The notes under the pieces are model-generated. The model was given only the letters and a program-made list of their open reading frames with translations, was not told where the DNA came from and did no database searches. From Anaerocolumna sp. AGMB13020 (lineage in GTDB: Bacteria; Bacillota; Clostridia; Lachnospirales; Lachnospiraceae): a stretch of 64,000 bases of DNA. The DNA lies in assembly GCF_033100115.1 (NCBI RefSeq), contig NZ_CP136910.1:124001-188000 (forward strand), given 5' to 3'. Positions 34,971 to 44,014 of the stretch are shown here, piece after piece. How positions within the stretch are numbered: the first letter of the stretch is position 1; every line of letters starts with the position of its first letter. Made by a program: the position numbers and the translations under genes.

Positions 34971-35452
34971 ATGCAGAAAAAAATCAGCAAAGATATTGCA
35001 GCATGCATACCTTTCATGACTTATTTACACAAAGGATTAAGAATATAGATTTTAAATGGGAGGATGTATTAAGCTTTGAAGGAGCTTCAGGACCATATAT
35101 TCAATACACCTATGCAAGGGCTAAGAGTATCTTGCGAAAAAACAGGGATTATACAGCTGCTTTAGATATCGATTTTGAAGTACTGTCAGAGGAATACAGC
35201 TATCAGCTAATAAAAGGCCTGAATAGCTATACAGACACAGTTATAAAAGCGGCAGAGAATTATGAGCCTAGTATGATAGCACGGTATGTACTTAATCTGG
35301 CACAGGATTTTAATAAATTTTATCATAAATGTCCAATCAAGCAATCAGACAATCATATAAAAAAGGCCCGATTACTGCTTGTATACGGAGTTCAAAAAAT
35401 AATAGGTGAAGCTATGTCATTACTGGGCATAGAGTGTCCGGAAGAAATGTAA
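34971..35452 (+). pseudogene. arginyl-tRNA synthetase remnant (C-terminal DALR domain)
   Basis: The intact 149-residue frame from 35003 is the C-terminal anticodon-binding domain of ArgS: LSFEGASGPYIQYTYARAKSILRK, MIARYVLNLAQDFNKFYHKCP and the usual ending LLGIECPEEM. The catalytic domain is missing. A strong AAAGGAGG site serves an ATG at 34971, whose frame (MQKKISKDIAA) ends at 35048 and is out of frame with the DALR part. I read this as an argS copy with an internal deletion and frame change. A free-standing DALR protein is the alternative. Confidence 0.7.
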
Positions 35453-35554
35453 AAAATAAAATATGAGAAATGATAACACATCAATCTCCAACTTCATATA
35501 TTAATATGTATGCATCATATCTCCAGCTTTTGCCTCCCTATTTGGGTTTACCTA

Positions 35555-35672
35555 TATAATAACTATATATGAACAGACAGTGTATTTCTATACATGTGGT
35601 CGGGTCTCCTAGCAGAGACAGTGGTAGTTTATCCATGGGACAATTATAATAATTGTTCCCATGGATTTTTTT
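35555..35672 (+). ncRNA. structured leader with terminator before the cation-efflux gene
   Basis: After a TATAAT box (35555-35560) the transcript would hold two hairpins, GTGTA/TATAC (about 35581-35593) and GTCTC/GAGAC (about 35604-35619), each beside an ACAGTG-type repeat. A strong terminator follows: ATCCATGGGACAATT (35631-35645) and AATTGTTCCCATGGAT (35651-35666) plus Ts. The position before a metal exporter suggests a metal-sensing attenuator. I could not confirm the NiCo (czcD) consensus. Confidence 0.55.
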
Positions 35673-35705
35673 ACCCTATACATAAAAATCAGAGAGGAAT
35701 AGTCC

Positions 35706-36587
35706 ATGGAAAAGAATAAGTTTAAAAGGGTTCAAAGATGCCTTTTACTTATACTCCTGATAAACTGGCTGGTTGCGCTGCTAAAGATTTTGATAGGTGC
35801 ATTTTCAAAAAGCACAAGTGTGACAGCGGACGGACTCCATTCGCTATCCGATGGGATGTCCAATATTGTAGGGCTCATAGGAACAGGTATGGCAGCGAAA
35901 CCAGAAGACAGAGAACATCCTTATGGTCATAACAAATACGAGACCCTTTCCGGACTTTTTATTGCAGTTATGCTCTTTTGGGTTGGTTTACGGGTTCTTA
36001 TTAATGCTATTCAGGTAGTAAGAAATCCTGTCAAGCCTGAGATTTCCCTGCTAAGCCTTCTGGTATTATTTCTTACCTTGGTGATCAACTTTTTCGTGTC
36101 AATGGGGGAATATAGAGAAGGCAGGAAACTTGGCAGCTTGATTCTCATTTCAGATTCAATTCATACCAGAAGTGACATTTATATTTCTCTAGGTGTTTTA
36201 TTTACGGCTATTGGAATAAAGCTTGGATTACCTAATATCATCGATCCTATTCTTTCACTTATTGTGTCCGGCTTTATCTTATATAGTGCATATGAAGTAG
36301 GAAAGCATAACTGTAACATTCTTCTTGACAGAGTAGTGGTGGATACAGAGGAAATCAGAAATATCGTAATGAGCTTTGAAGAAGTGAAAGATACTCATAA
36401 GATACGAAGCAGAGGAAGTATTGAGAATCTGTATATTGATATGCATATACTGGTGGAACCCTGTCTGAATATACAAGAGACCCACAAACTGGTTCACGAG
36501 ATAGAAAATGCCATTAGATCTCATATGAATCAGAGCGCACAGGTAAATGTACATCTTGAACCCTATATAGCAGAAAATACAAATTAA
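35706..36587 (+). CDS. cation diffusion facilitator family transporter
   Basis: A 293-residue membrane exporter of divalent metals (Zn, Co, Ni, Fe or Mn) in exchange for protons. It has six transmembrane helices and a cytosolic C-terminal ferredoxin-like domain. Metal-site motifs are TADGLHSLSDG in helix 2 and SDSIHTRSDIYISLG in helix 5; HPYGHNKYETLSG is the conserved loop. The C-terminal domain has DTHKIRSRGS and DMHILVEP. Regulation by the attenuator-like leader directly upstream is likely. Confidence 0.93.
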   Translation: MEKNKFKRVQRCLLLILLINWLVALLKILIGAFSKSTSVTADGLHSLSDGMSNIVGLIGTGMAAKPEDREHPYGHNKYETLSGLFIAVMLFWVGLRVLINAIQVVRNPVKPEISLLSLLVLFLTLVINFFVSMGEYREGRKLGSLILISDSIHTRSDIYISLGVLFTAIGIKLGLPNIIDPILSLIVSGFILYSAYEVGKHNCNILLDRVVVDTEEIRNIVMSFEEVKDTHKIRSRGSIENLYIDMHILVEPCLNIQETHKLVHEIENAIRSHMNQSAQVNVHLEPYIAENTN

Positions 36588-36673
36588 ATTATTATAAAAA
36601 ATAAATGATCAAGTGAATTCATATTTTATTAACTGCTGATCGCATTTGTTGTTTAGAAAAAATGTGAAAATAT

Positions 36674-36702
36674 TTGACAAACAATAACTATCATGATAGT
36701 AT
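36674..36702 (+). promoter_or_regulatory. promoter with palindromic operator before the metalloprotease
   Basis: TTGACA (36674-36679), 17 bases, TAGTAT (36697-36702). A perfect 14-bp palindrome, ACTATCATGATAGT (36687-36700), fills the spacer and overlaps the -10, the usual place for a repressor. Confidence 0.6.
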
Positions 36703-36754
36703 ACATTTATTACCATATTAATACCTTTACTAAGTGATTATTAAGGAGGAAAAA

Positions 36755-37402
36755 ATGAAATTAAAACATAGTTTAGTAAGTTTCACAATAGTTTTTATGC
36801 TTGTACTAGTAAGCCTACATCCAAGTAAAGCAAGTGCAGCAACAGGTATTGATTTATCATATTGGTATACTGATTCAAGTGATATATACTATTGGGATAC
36901 TTCTACAATTAAAACTTTTACCGGTACTAATGTTACAAACAGTTTACTTTCAACAACAAAAATAAATGAATACGTTTCATTGGGATTCTCAAGTTGGAAT
37001 AGTGCTACTGGTTTATCGAGAAATATCGTTGCAAGTCAATCACAAGCAAATTTAGCTATTGGTGGTATTAGTAGCAGTGATGCATCGAGTATAGGCATAC
37101 CTGTAAATGTTGCTGGAGTAACATTATATTCTGGAACATTTGCAATTAATGGATATTATAACAATTCAACTAAGTATATATATAAAATTTCTAGTCCAAC
37201 TAATCTATATTTGGTTAATTCTTCAGCAACAAGTAGTTTTACTGAAACCACCTGGAAAAAAGTAGTTGTCCATGAAATGGGGCATGCATTTGGTTATACA
37301 GGACATTATAATAGTGGTAATATAATGCAAGAATATATAGAAAATGTTACTTCAACTACACCTAGTACCAATGAAAAAAATCATATAGGTCAGGTATATT
37401 GA
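36755..37402 (+). CDS. secreted matrixin-like zinc metalloprotease
   Basis: A 215-residue exported protein with a signal peptide ending SKASAA. The zinc motif HEMGHAFGYTGH (HExxHxxGxxH) lies at about residue 173, followed by a NIMQEY Met-turn, as in M10/matrixin peptidases. AAGGAGG precedes the ATG at 36755. The gene and its neighbour are strikingly AT-rich in codon use compared with flanking genes, suggesting a separate origin. It overlaps the frame of the next gene's leader and shares its operon. Confidence 0.85.
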   Translation: MKLKHSLVSFTIVFMLVLVSLHPSKASAATGIDLSYWYTDSSDIYYWDTSTIKTFTGTNVTNSLLSTTKINEYVSLGFSSWNSATGLSRNIVASQSQANLAIGGISSSDASSIGIPVNVAGVTLYSGTFAINGYYNNSTKYIYKISSPTNLYLVNSSATSSFTETTWKKVVVHEMGHAFGYTGHYNSGNIMQEYIENVTSTTPSTNEKNHIGQVY

Positions 37403-37416
37403 TAAGGAGAGAGATT

Positions 37417-38004
37417 ATGGCTAGAAAATTTATAATTTTATCTATATCTTTAAGTATTTTGGCATTGGTAATGGTTTTTAATTTTAACAGAAATAATGAA
37501 GAAATTAATGAAAATTCATTTAATATTAATATTACTAAAGATAATGATGTAATCGGAAATAAAAGCAATATATCTGCAGTATATGTTGATGGTTATAACA
37601 CTTTAAATGAATTAGCAGCAGCATCTGGTTTAGTTGTCAAAGGGACTGCAGGATCAGTAATTGAATATAAAAAATTAGGTACAGTTACTGAATTTAATAT
37701 TGAAGAAAGTATACAAGGTATTGATAATAAAGTTATCAAAATAATTCAACTTAATGATAGTAAACTAATTGAATCAGGAAAAGAATATGTTCTGGCGTTA
37801 GATAAAGACTATGAAAATAACACATATTATATTTTGGGTGGAAACCAAGGAATATTTGAAGAGAGTAATGGAAAAATAATTACTTATAATGATTCATATG
37901 ATGAAATCATAAATAATATCTCTGAAAGCAAAAGTAATAACAAGATTTCTGCAGATAACTTAGATCAAGTATTCGATATTTTTTCAAAGTATATAAATAA
38001 TTAA
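37417..38004 (+). CDS. membrane-anchored or secreted hypothetical protein
   Basis: A 195-residue protein with an N-terminal hydrophobic segment (about residues 5-23) and an Asn-rich linker. The predicted all-beta domain includes LVVKGTAGSVIEY, EESIQG, KVIKIIQLN, SGKEYVLALDKD and YYILGGNQGIFE. This pattern recalls secreted OB-like domains seen in Bacillus and Clostridium proteins, but I cannot name it. AAGGAG precedes the ATG at 37417. Very AT-rich codon use, like its operon partner. Confidence 0.75.
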   Translation: MARKFIILSISLSILALVMVFNFNRNNEEINENSFNINITKDNDVIGNKSNISAVYVDGYNTLNELAAASGLVVKGTAGSVIEYKKLGTVTEFNIEESIQGIDNKVIKIIQLNDSKLIESGKEYVLALDKDYENNTYYILGGNQGIFEESNGKIITYNDSYDEIINNISESKSNNKISADNLDQVFDIFSKYINN

Positions 38005-38029
38005 ATTTTTAATAGGATAGATTAGTTAC

Positions 38030-38060
38030 AAAAAAGGTTCTTGGTAAGGAACCTTTTTTT
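38030..38060 (+). terminator. intrinsic terminator after the metalloprotease pair
   Basis: Perfect 11-bp stem AAAAAAGGTTC (38030-38040) and GAACCTTTTTT (38049-38059). Confidence 0.9.
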
Positions 38061-38324
38061 GTAATTTTAGAATAAAGTTTAATCAAATTATTAATCTTTT
38101 TTTCTTATTTCTACTTTTACTTATTCTCTATTGTTGAAACAGGTAAAGAGGATGGCTTCAAGCCAAATAAGTCTTTTATATAAATGGCACACAGTTAATG
38201 CAACATTCAAAAAATATTCCAAAACTAAACTGATATAAATAATTCTGTGGTCTGTATAATTGCTTAATAATTGTCAAAAACTTAAATACCTTATGCTGAT
38301 ACATTTGAATTCTCTATATTCATA

Positions 38325-38353
38325 TTGACATTATAGGGTATACTGTGTATAAT
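38325..38353 (+). promoter_or_regulatory. consensus promoter of the LacI-family gene
   Basis: TTGACA (38325-38330), 17 bases, TATAAT (38348-38353), both boxes perfect. It lies in the gap 38005-38448, whose first part shows nothing beyond the preceding terminator. Confidence 0.8.
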
Positions 38354-38448
38354 CTCGAATAACATAATTCAATGTTTTCATGTCCAATCTGTAAGCTGTT
38401 TAATAAATATAAAATACTTGCTAGCTGTTATTGAGGAGGTCTTTCAGT

Positions 38449-39468
38449 ATGACACTAAAGGAAATTGCCAAGCGTGCAGGGGTATCAGTTTCCACCGTTT
38501 CCCGTATTATCAATTCAGAAGATGGTAATTTTGCACGTAAGGAAATACGTGATAAGGTGTGGGAGATCATCAGGGAGACGGAATATGTCCCGAATCAGTC
38601 AGCCATCCAGTTAAAGCAGAACAAAAATGGTAAGGTTAAAGTACCCTTAACAATAACCTGTATCCTTGGAAGAACCAGGAATTTAGAGGATAATCCATTC
38701 TTTGCGCAGGTTGCCCGAGCCGTTGAGCAAAAAGCCCTCAGTTTAGGTTATGTGATTTCTTTATCCTATTCGGTATTGGATATAACCAATCTGGATCTAC
38801 TCAAGAAAATTGAATCTGTAAAAACGGATGGTGCAATTGTTATTGGACGTTTTGAAATGGGAACAATTAAATTCTTGAAAGCTCATTATAAAAATATTGT
38901 CTATGTAGGCCGTAATGTAATAGATGCCGATTTGGATCAGGTAATTTGTGACGGTTATGAAGCGACCCGTGAGGCTCTAAATTATCTGATCCAATGCGGA
39001 CATAAACGAATAGGTTATATTGGTGAAACGGTTAATGAAGCCCGCTATAATGCTTACATAAACATTGCCTCAAAAAAGAAACTGGAATATGACAACAGTA
39101 TCGTCTGTTCCTGTCCCCAGAACGGAGCCGGGGGATATCAAGGTGCAGATATGCTGTTAAAGAAAGCGAAACCCTTACCCACCGCAGTATTCTGTGCTAC
39201 AGATGTTACAGCGATTGCGGCAATCCGTCGTTTTACAGAAGCAGGCATAAAGATTCCGGAGGATATATCTGTTATTGGTATGGATGATATTGAGCTTGCA
39301 GGTTATGTGTCACCAATGCTGACCACCATTGGTATGCCCAAATCTGAATTGGGTAATATTGCTGTGCAAACACTTGTCAACCGCATGAATAAAAATCACA
39401 AATTACCTATGAAAATATTTCTTCCTTATAAATTAGCAATCAGAGAGAGTGTTGCAAAGCATATTTAA
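38449..39468 (+). CDS. LacI/GalR family transcriptional regulator
   Basis: A 339-residue repressor. N-terminal HTH MTLKEIAKRAGVSVSTVSRI, hinge, and a periplasmic-binding-like effector domain with FCATDVTAIAAIRRF, GIKIPEDISVIGMDDIELA and PMLTTIGMP. It resembles the galactoside-responsive EbgR/GalR group. Start at 38449, with GAGGAGG upstream. No sugar transport or catabolic gene is adjacent, so its target may be elsewhere. A terminator follows. Confidence 0.92.
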   Translation: MTLKEIAKRAGVSVSTVSRIINSEDGNFARKEIRDKVWEIIRETEYVPNQSAIQLKQNKNGKVKVPLTITCILGRTRNLEDNPFFAQVARAVEQKALSLGYVISLSYSVLDITNLDLLKKIESVKTDGAIVIGRFEMGTIKFLKAHYKNIVYVGRNVIDADLDQVICDGYEATREALNYLIQCGHKRIGYIGETVNEARYNAYINIASKKKLEYDNSIVCSCPQNGAGGYQGADMLLKKAKPLPTAVFCATDVTAIAAIRRFTEAGIKIPEDISVIGMDDIELAGYVSPMLTTIGMPKSELGNIAVQTLVNRMNKNHKLPMKIFLPYKLAIRESVAKHI

Positions 39469-39623
39469 AACGAATAAAGCTTTCTTTATAATCTATAAAA
39501 GATAAAACTTCAGCTAAATCCAGCAGCCAAAGGTAGATACGACCCATACCAAAAGAAATAGCAGTTCGGAAATACATAAGAACCTTAAATCCCAGAACCT
39601 CCATAATAAATACAATCAACTGA

Positions 39624-39667
39624 CTGCTGTACGACGGTTTTTCTTTTACCGTCGTGCGGCAGTTTTT
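39624..39667 (+). terminator. intrinsic terminator downstream of the LacI-family gene
   Basis: CTGCTGTACGACGGT (39624-39638) pairs with ACCGTCGTGCGGCAG (39648-39662), two wobbles, then five Ts. Confidence 0.85.
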
Positions 39668-39681
39668 AGTCATCACTATTT

Positions 39682-39711
39682 AATTCAGCAATAAAGCTTT
39701 ATTGCTGAATT
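39682..39711 (-). terminator. perfect palindrome over the stop of the small Cys protein gene
   Basis: AATTCAGCAATAAAG (39682-39696) is directly followed by its exact complement to 39711, a 30-base palindrome with no spacer. It contains the TAA stop (39699-39701) of the minus-strand gene. Probably a terminator hairpin; no T-run. Confidence 0.5.
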
Positions 39712-39914
39712 TGATAGAAAAAATCCTCTTTGGAATTACATATTGTAAGATTTCCATCAATGCGTCCAAAAAATCTATCTCTTAACCCAGGGTATTTCTT
39801 TTTACATCTGCTTACGCAACCAAATTCCAGATTGCAATTACTCTCCTTTGCATATGCTGCAATCTCATCCTTGTTGAAATTAGAACAGCGTTTACATACC
39901 TTTACTTTTTTCAT
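39699..39914 (-). CDS. small cysteine-containing protein
   Basis: A 71-residue protein starting MKKVKVCKRCSNF, with two more cysteines in CNLEFGCVSRCKKKYPG and a late Cys in TICNS. The pattern resembles DUF1450/YuzB-like small proteins with a thioredoxin-like fold, but the match is loose. AAGGTGA lies 6 bases before the ATG at 39914. No functional partner is evident nearby. Confidence 0.65.
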   Translation of the reverse strand: MKKVKVCKRCSNFNKDEIAAYAKESNCNLEFGCVSRCKKKYPGLRDRFFGRIDGNLTICNSKEDFFYQIQQ

Positions 39915-40085
39915 AGTCAATCACCTTATCCTTTATGCAGTATTCTTATTTACCGATTCAATTAAGAAAAAAGACAGCATCAAATTATGTGGCATAAGCT
40001 ACTATTTTACTTAAAATATTGTACATAAGACTACAGCTTACTATTTCTACTGTCTGGCAACGTTTCATTCTATAGATTAGCACAG

Positions 40086-40514
40086 TTAGAATGTAACCGT
40101 TCCTGTCTGCATAGGTCCAAGCACAACAATTGCTTCTTTAACATGAATTTCATATACATCTAAAAACCTGCCTGCCATTTCCAGTGTTCTTTCAAAGCCT
40201 GGAATCTGCGTTATAAACATGTCCTTTAATTCATCAATGGTAAAGTCGCTCTTATGAACGGTAGCTTTTTGGCTGCGAACATGAATATGTCCATCGGCAG
40301 GTGCAGGGACAGTTGTGAAAGCAACCTCATTATTTCTTGCAAATTCAGTCACCTTTGGCATATTTCTGTTAGTAGAAAAGTAAATGACGCTGGGTCTGAC
40401 CGGATCAAAACAACTTGATACACAGCGGATATTCGCCTTGTTGTCAATCGCTGTTGCTAATGCAATAGAATATGCTTTTTGAACAATTTCCTGATATTTT
40501 TCAGTATACTCCAT
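40086..40514 (-). CDS. pyridoxamine 5'-phosphate oxidase-like flavin-binding protein
   Basis: A 142-residue split-barrel protein: ALATAIDNKANIRCVS opens the barrel, VIYFSTNRNMPKVTEFARN and EVAFTTV form the core, and GRFLDVYEIHVKEAIVVLG closes it. Members bind FMN, F420 or heme and act as small reductases. It is divergent from a WYL-type regulator that starts about 120 bases away and may control it. Confidence 0.87.
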   Translation of the reverse strand: MEYTEKYQEIVQKAYSIALATAIDNKANIRCVSSCFDPVRPSVIYFSTNRNMPKVTEFARNNEVAFTTVPAPADGHIHVRSQKATVHKSDFTIDELKDMFITQIPGFERTLEMAGRFLDVYEIHVKEAIVVLGPMQTGTVTF

Positions 40515-40636
40515 ACTGGTCTACCTCCTTATGATTATTATGCTTTTAGACTAACATGGTAACCTTGACAGCATTATGTCAGTGTTTTAAAATAAATAAA
40601 AGTAATCATTTTCTTGTTCATCGAAAGGAATAAAAA

Positions 40637-41593
40637 ATGAAGATTGACAGACTGATATCGATTATTTTGCTGCTACTTGAAAAGAAAAAAGTCAGCGCCA
40701 GAGAGTTATCGGAAACATTTGAAGTTTCACTTAGAACAATCTATCGCGATATAGAAACAATTGATATGTCTGGCATACCGATTATTTCAACTACCGGAGT
40801 CAACGGTGGTTTTCAGATTATGGAAAAATATAAAATTGACAAGAATGTATTTTCCGTTTCTGACCTCGTAGCCTTATTAAGAGGCTTACAGGGGGTATCA
40901 GCCGTCATGAGTAGAGAAGAAATAGTTCATACTACAGCAAAAATACAAAGCCTTATCCCTGCAGAACAAGCCAATGAAATAGAGTTACGTTCCAATCAAG
41001 TTTTATTAGATTTACAGCCGTGGAAAGAACATCCCAAAGTGCAAACTTATTTTTCTGAAATCAAAGAGGCTGTGAAAAACCAGCAATTGATTTCTTTTGC
41101 GTATTTTAATCGTTCCGGGCATACAAGTAAGCGTAAAGTTGAACCGTATAGAGTTATGATAAAAGCACATAGCTGCTATCTAATGGGGTTTTGCTTAGTA
41201 CGAAATGAATTTCGTTTATTTAAATTGGTACGTATGTCAGAGCTGCAAATTCTTAACGAGTTATTTTCATTGCGGGAATTGCCCAGGGAATTACCGCATA
41301 TAATTTCTGAATTTACGGACATGATGGATAAAAAGCAAATCACCGTTAAATTACGTATTCACGAATCTGTGAGGGATAAGGTCATAGATTATTGCGGAAA
41401 TGAAAATATTACCCCCTTTAATGAAGATCATTTTATAGCCCTGTTACCGTTTATTGATGACGATTCCGGATATAATCTTATTCTAGGCTTTGGCGATAAA
41501 TGTGAATGTTTAGAACCTGTGGAAGTTAGAAATGAACTTATCCGTAGAATCGATAATCTGGCCAGGCTTTATACCCGCCCGCTTCTACAGTAA
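40637..41593 (+). CDS. YafY-type HTH/WYL transcriptional regulator
   Basis: A 318-residue regulator. The N-terminal helix-turn-helix (HTH_11) MKIDRLISIILLLLEKKKVS runs on to RTIYRDIETIDMSGIP. A central WYL domain (about 140-215) has ISFAYFNRSGHTSKRKVEPYR, and a WCX-type C-terminal domain ends the protein. WYL domains sense ligands, often nucleic-acid or damage related. Divergent from the PNPOx-like gene, its likely target. A terminator follows at 41840. Confidence 0.9.
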   Translation: MKIDRLISIILLLLEKKKVSARELSETFEVSLRTIYRDIETIDMSGIPIISTTGVNGGFQIMEKYKIDKNVFSVSDLVALLRGLQGVSAVMSREEIVHTTAKIQSLIPAEQANEIELRSNQVLLDLQPWKEHPKVQTYFSEIKEAVKNQQLISFAYFNRSGHTSKRKVEPYRVMIKAHSCYLMGFCLVRNEFRLFKLVRMSELQILNELFSLRELPRELPHIISEFTDMMDKKQITVKLRIHESVRDKVIDYCGNENITPFNEDHFIALLPFIDDDSGYNLILGFGDKCECLEPVEVRNELIRRIDNLARLYTRPLLQ

Positions 41594-41839
41594 TTTATGG
41601 GGAATGCTAACGGCAAGCAGGCCAAGTATAAGCAGAATTGCTCAAATATTAATGACTGTACCAGAGATGTGCAGGTAAATGCAGAAACTATCAGGAACAA
41701 TAACTGTCTGGTGCAGTTCTTTCCTGATATCATAACCATGGTTTGAAAAATACATGATACAACGTGCTTTAACAGTAGCCAAATAAAAAATAATGCGGTA
41801 AAATAAAAAGAAGCTGTAACCAATTTATTAACAAAAAAG

Positions 41840-41879
41840 CGGATTCTAAACTATTATTTAGTTGAGAGTCTGTTTTTTT
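41840..41879 (+). terminator. hairpin terminator after the WYL regulator
   Basis: GGATTCTAAACTA (41841-41853) pairs imperfectly with TAGTTGAGAGTCTG (41859-41872), followed by seven Ts. The rest of the 41594-42096 gap holds no gene I can support. Confidence 0.6.
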
Positions 41880-41951
41880 GTCTTCTCAAAGATTTTAAAA
41901 TACAGGATTTATGCATATTAACAGCTACGCAAACGTTTTACCTTTTTACTG

Positions 41952-41980
41952 TTGCATAACTATTACTTCTAAAGTATAAT
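41952..41980 (+). promoter_or_regulatory. promoter of the sulfate-assimilation cluster
   Basis: TTGCAT (41952-41957), 17 bases, TATAAT (41975-41980), about 115 bases before sbp. The leader contains no SAM-riboswitch-like structure that I can see. Confidence 0.7.
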
Positions 41981-42096
41981 CATAAATCATAGTAATCATA
42001 TATGAATTAATATCATCTGTTTTGATCAGAAGCTATTATCTTTGACTTATCAGCAATAGTCAATAGCAGGCTTTATGAAGGAGGAAAGGAGTATTT

Positions 42097-43140
42097 ATGA
42101 AAATCAGAAAACTGTTTACGTTCGGATTAACAATGGCATTAGTAACGGGGGTATTGGCTGGTTGTGGCAACAAGAGTAAAGATGTGGATGTATCAAGTGC
42201 AAAATCTGTGGAAATTACGAATGTATCTTACGATCCTACCAGAGAATTTTATGAAGCCTATAACAAAGAATTCGCAAAATACTGGAAAGAGAAGACCGGT
42301 CAGGAGGTTACTGTTGTGCCATCCCATGGAGGCTCCGGAAAGCAGGCTCGTTCTGTTATTGAAGGTAATGAAGCAGATGTTGTCACCCTGGCACTGGGTT
42401 ATGATATTACTGCTATCGAAGAAGCCGGACTTATTGAAGCCGGATGGCAGAGTGAATTTGAAAATAACAGTTCTCCTTATACTTCAACAATCGTATTCCT
42501 GGTTCGTAAAGACAATCCAAAACAGATAAATGATTGGGATGACCTGATAAGAGAGGACGTTAAAATAATCACTCCCAATCCTAAGACCTCCGGTGGTGCC
42601 AGATGGAATTACCTGGCTGCCTGGGGATATGCTGATAAAACCTATAACCACGATGAAACGCAGATTAAGGAGTACATTAAGAAGCTTTTCCAGAACGTAT
42701 TGGTGCTGGATTCCGGTGCCAGAGGTGCAACCACTACTTTTGTGGAAAATGGTCAGGGAGATGTACTACTGGCCTGGGAAAATGAAGCTTACCTTTCCAT
42801 TAAGGAAAACCCGGATGAATATGAAATAATTACACCAAGCATAAGCATCCTTGCAGAACCGCCTGTAGCCCTTGTGGATAAGGTGGTAGATGACAGAGGA
42901 ACAAGAGAAGTTGCTACAGCTTACCTGGAATATCTCTACTCTGATGCAGGGCAGAAGCTAGCAGGAGAGAACTATTACAGACCTACGAACCCAGAAATAT
43001 TAAAAGAATTCAAAGATGTTTTCAACCTTGATCTGGAACTGTTAACCATTGACGACCCGTTATTCGGTGGTTGGAAACAGGCGCAGGAAAAACATTTCGA
43101 CGACGGTGGTATATTTGATCAGATATATACCGGTGAATAA
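42097..43140 (+). CDS. sbp: sulfate/thiosulfate-binding lipoprotein
   Basis: Extracellular solute-binding lipoprotein of the sulfate ABC transporter, 347 residues. The signal peptide ends in the lipobox VLAGC. The mature protein has [33 protein letters not shown] and [11 protein letters not shown], the oxyanion-binding motifs of the Sbp/CysP family, and late [34 protein letters not shown] precedes the ATG. First gene of an eight-gene unit. Sulfate rather than thiosulfate is favoured by the downstream ATP sulfurylase. Confidence 0.95.
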   Translation: MKIRKLFTFGLTMALVTGVLAGCGNKSKDVDVSSAKSVEITNVSYDPTREFYEAYNKEFAKYWKEKTGQEVTVVPSHGGSGKQARSVIEGNEADVVTLALGYDITAIEEAGLIEAGWQSEFENNSSPYTSTIVFLVRKDNPKQINDWDDLIREDVKIITPNPKTSGGARWNYLAAWGYADKTYNHDETQIKEYIKKLFQNVLVLDSGARGATTTFVENGQGDVLLAWENEAYLSIKENPDEYEIITPSISILAEPPVALVDKVVDDRGTREVATAYLEYLYSDAGQKLAGENYYRPTNPEILKEFKDVFNLDLELLTIDDPLFGGWKQAQEKHFDDGGIFDQIYTGE

Positions 43141-43168
43141 AAAAGAATAAATGGAGGCTTTAAGACCT

Positions 43169-43999
43169 ATGAAACGTCGTAAAAGAAAGCAGGTAATCCC
43201 TGGATTTGGAATTTCCATGGGAGTCACTTTAACCTTACTCAGCTTAGTTGTACTGATTCCAATGGCTTCTCTGGTACTTAATGCCTCTACGATGGGAATA
43301 CATACTTTTTTTGATACGGTTACGGACAAACGAATTGTATCCGGTTATGTGGTGAGTTTTTCCTGTTCCCTTATTGCCGCAATTATCAATGCAGTTTTTG
43401 GTGTGATATTAGCCTGGATACTTGTACGGTATGAGTTTCCTTTTAAGAGATTGATAGACGGGCTCATTGAACTTCCCTTTGCCCTGCCTACAGCTGTTGC
43501 CGGTATCGCCCTTACCACCCTTTACTCTGACAAAGGAATGATAGGAAAATTTCTGGGAGCATGGGGAATAAAGGTTTCTTACTCAAAACTTGGAATCATT
43601 GTTGCTATGGTATTTATAGGAATACCTTTTGTAGTAAGAACCATACAGCCGGTGCTTGAAGATCTGGATCCCCAATATGAAGAAGCAGCGAATGTTCTTG
43701 GTGCCAGCAGAGCAAAAATATTCTTTCGTATAGTATTTCCGGAGATCAGACCGGCACTGCTTACCGGTTTCGGTCTTGCTTTTGCAAGGGCTGTAGGAGA
43801 GTATGGCAGCGTTGTCTTTATAGCAGGTAATATTCCCTTTAAGACAGAAATCGCTCCTCTCCTGATAATGAGTAAATTGGAACAGTTCAACTATGACGGT
43901 GCGAACGCCATAGCTTTAGTGATGCTGGCCTTTTCCTTTATTATCTTATTTGCCATTAACTCAGTGCAGGTATATGCCAATAAATTTACCAGGGAATAG
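43169..43999 (+). CDS. cysT: sulfate ABC transporter permease CysT
   Basis: Membrane permease of 276 residues with six transmembrane segments and the EAA loop region EEAANVLGASRAKIFFRIVFP. PFALPTAVAGIALTTLY is typical of CysT/CysU. An ATG at 43151 also exists; 43169 is preferred because GGAGG lies about 11 bases upstream, but this is not certain. Partner of CysW and CysA. Confidence 0.93.
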   Translation: MKRRKRKQVIPGFGISMGVTLTLLSLVVLIPMASLVLNASTMGIHTFFDTVTDKRIVSGYVVSFSCSLIAAIINAVFGVILAWILVRYEFPFKRLIDGLIELPFALPTAVAGIALTTLYSDKGMIGKFLGAWGIKVSYSKLGIIVAMVFIGIPFVVRTIQPVLEDLDPQYEEAANVLGASRAKIFFRIVFPEIRPALLTGFGLAFARAVGEYGSVVFIAGNIPFKTEIAPLLIMSKLEQFNYDGANAIALVMLAFSFIILFAINSVQVYANKFTRE

Positions 44000-44014
44000 A
44001 AAGGAGCCGTCATA

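Noticed and set aside
35555..35672. Firm NiCo (czcD) riboswitch call
   Set aside because: Only the gene context and short repeated motifs agree; the four-way junction consensus could not be confirmed by eye.
41569..41823. Hydrophobic minus-strand ORF after the WYL regulator
   Set aside because: Overlaps the end of the regulator gene antisense, has no ribosome site, and the hydrophobic run is probably an artefact of AT-rich sequence.
42000..42096. SAM or cysteine-related riboswitch before the sulfate cluster
   Set aside because: The leader is only about 110 bases and shows no S-box conserved helices or terminator.
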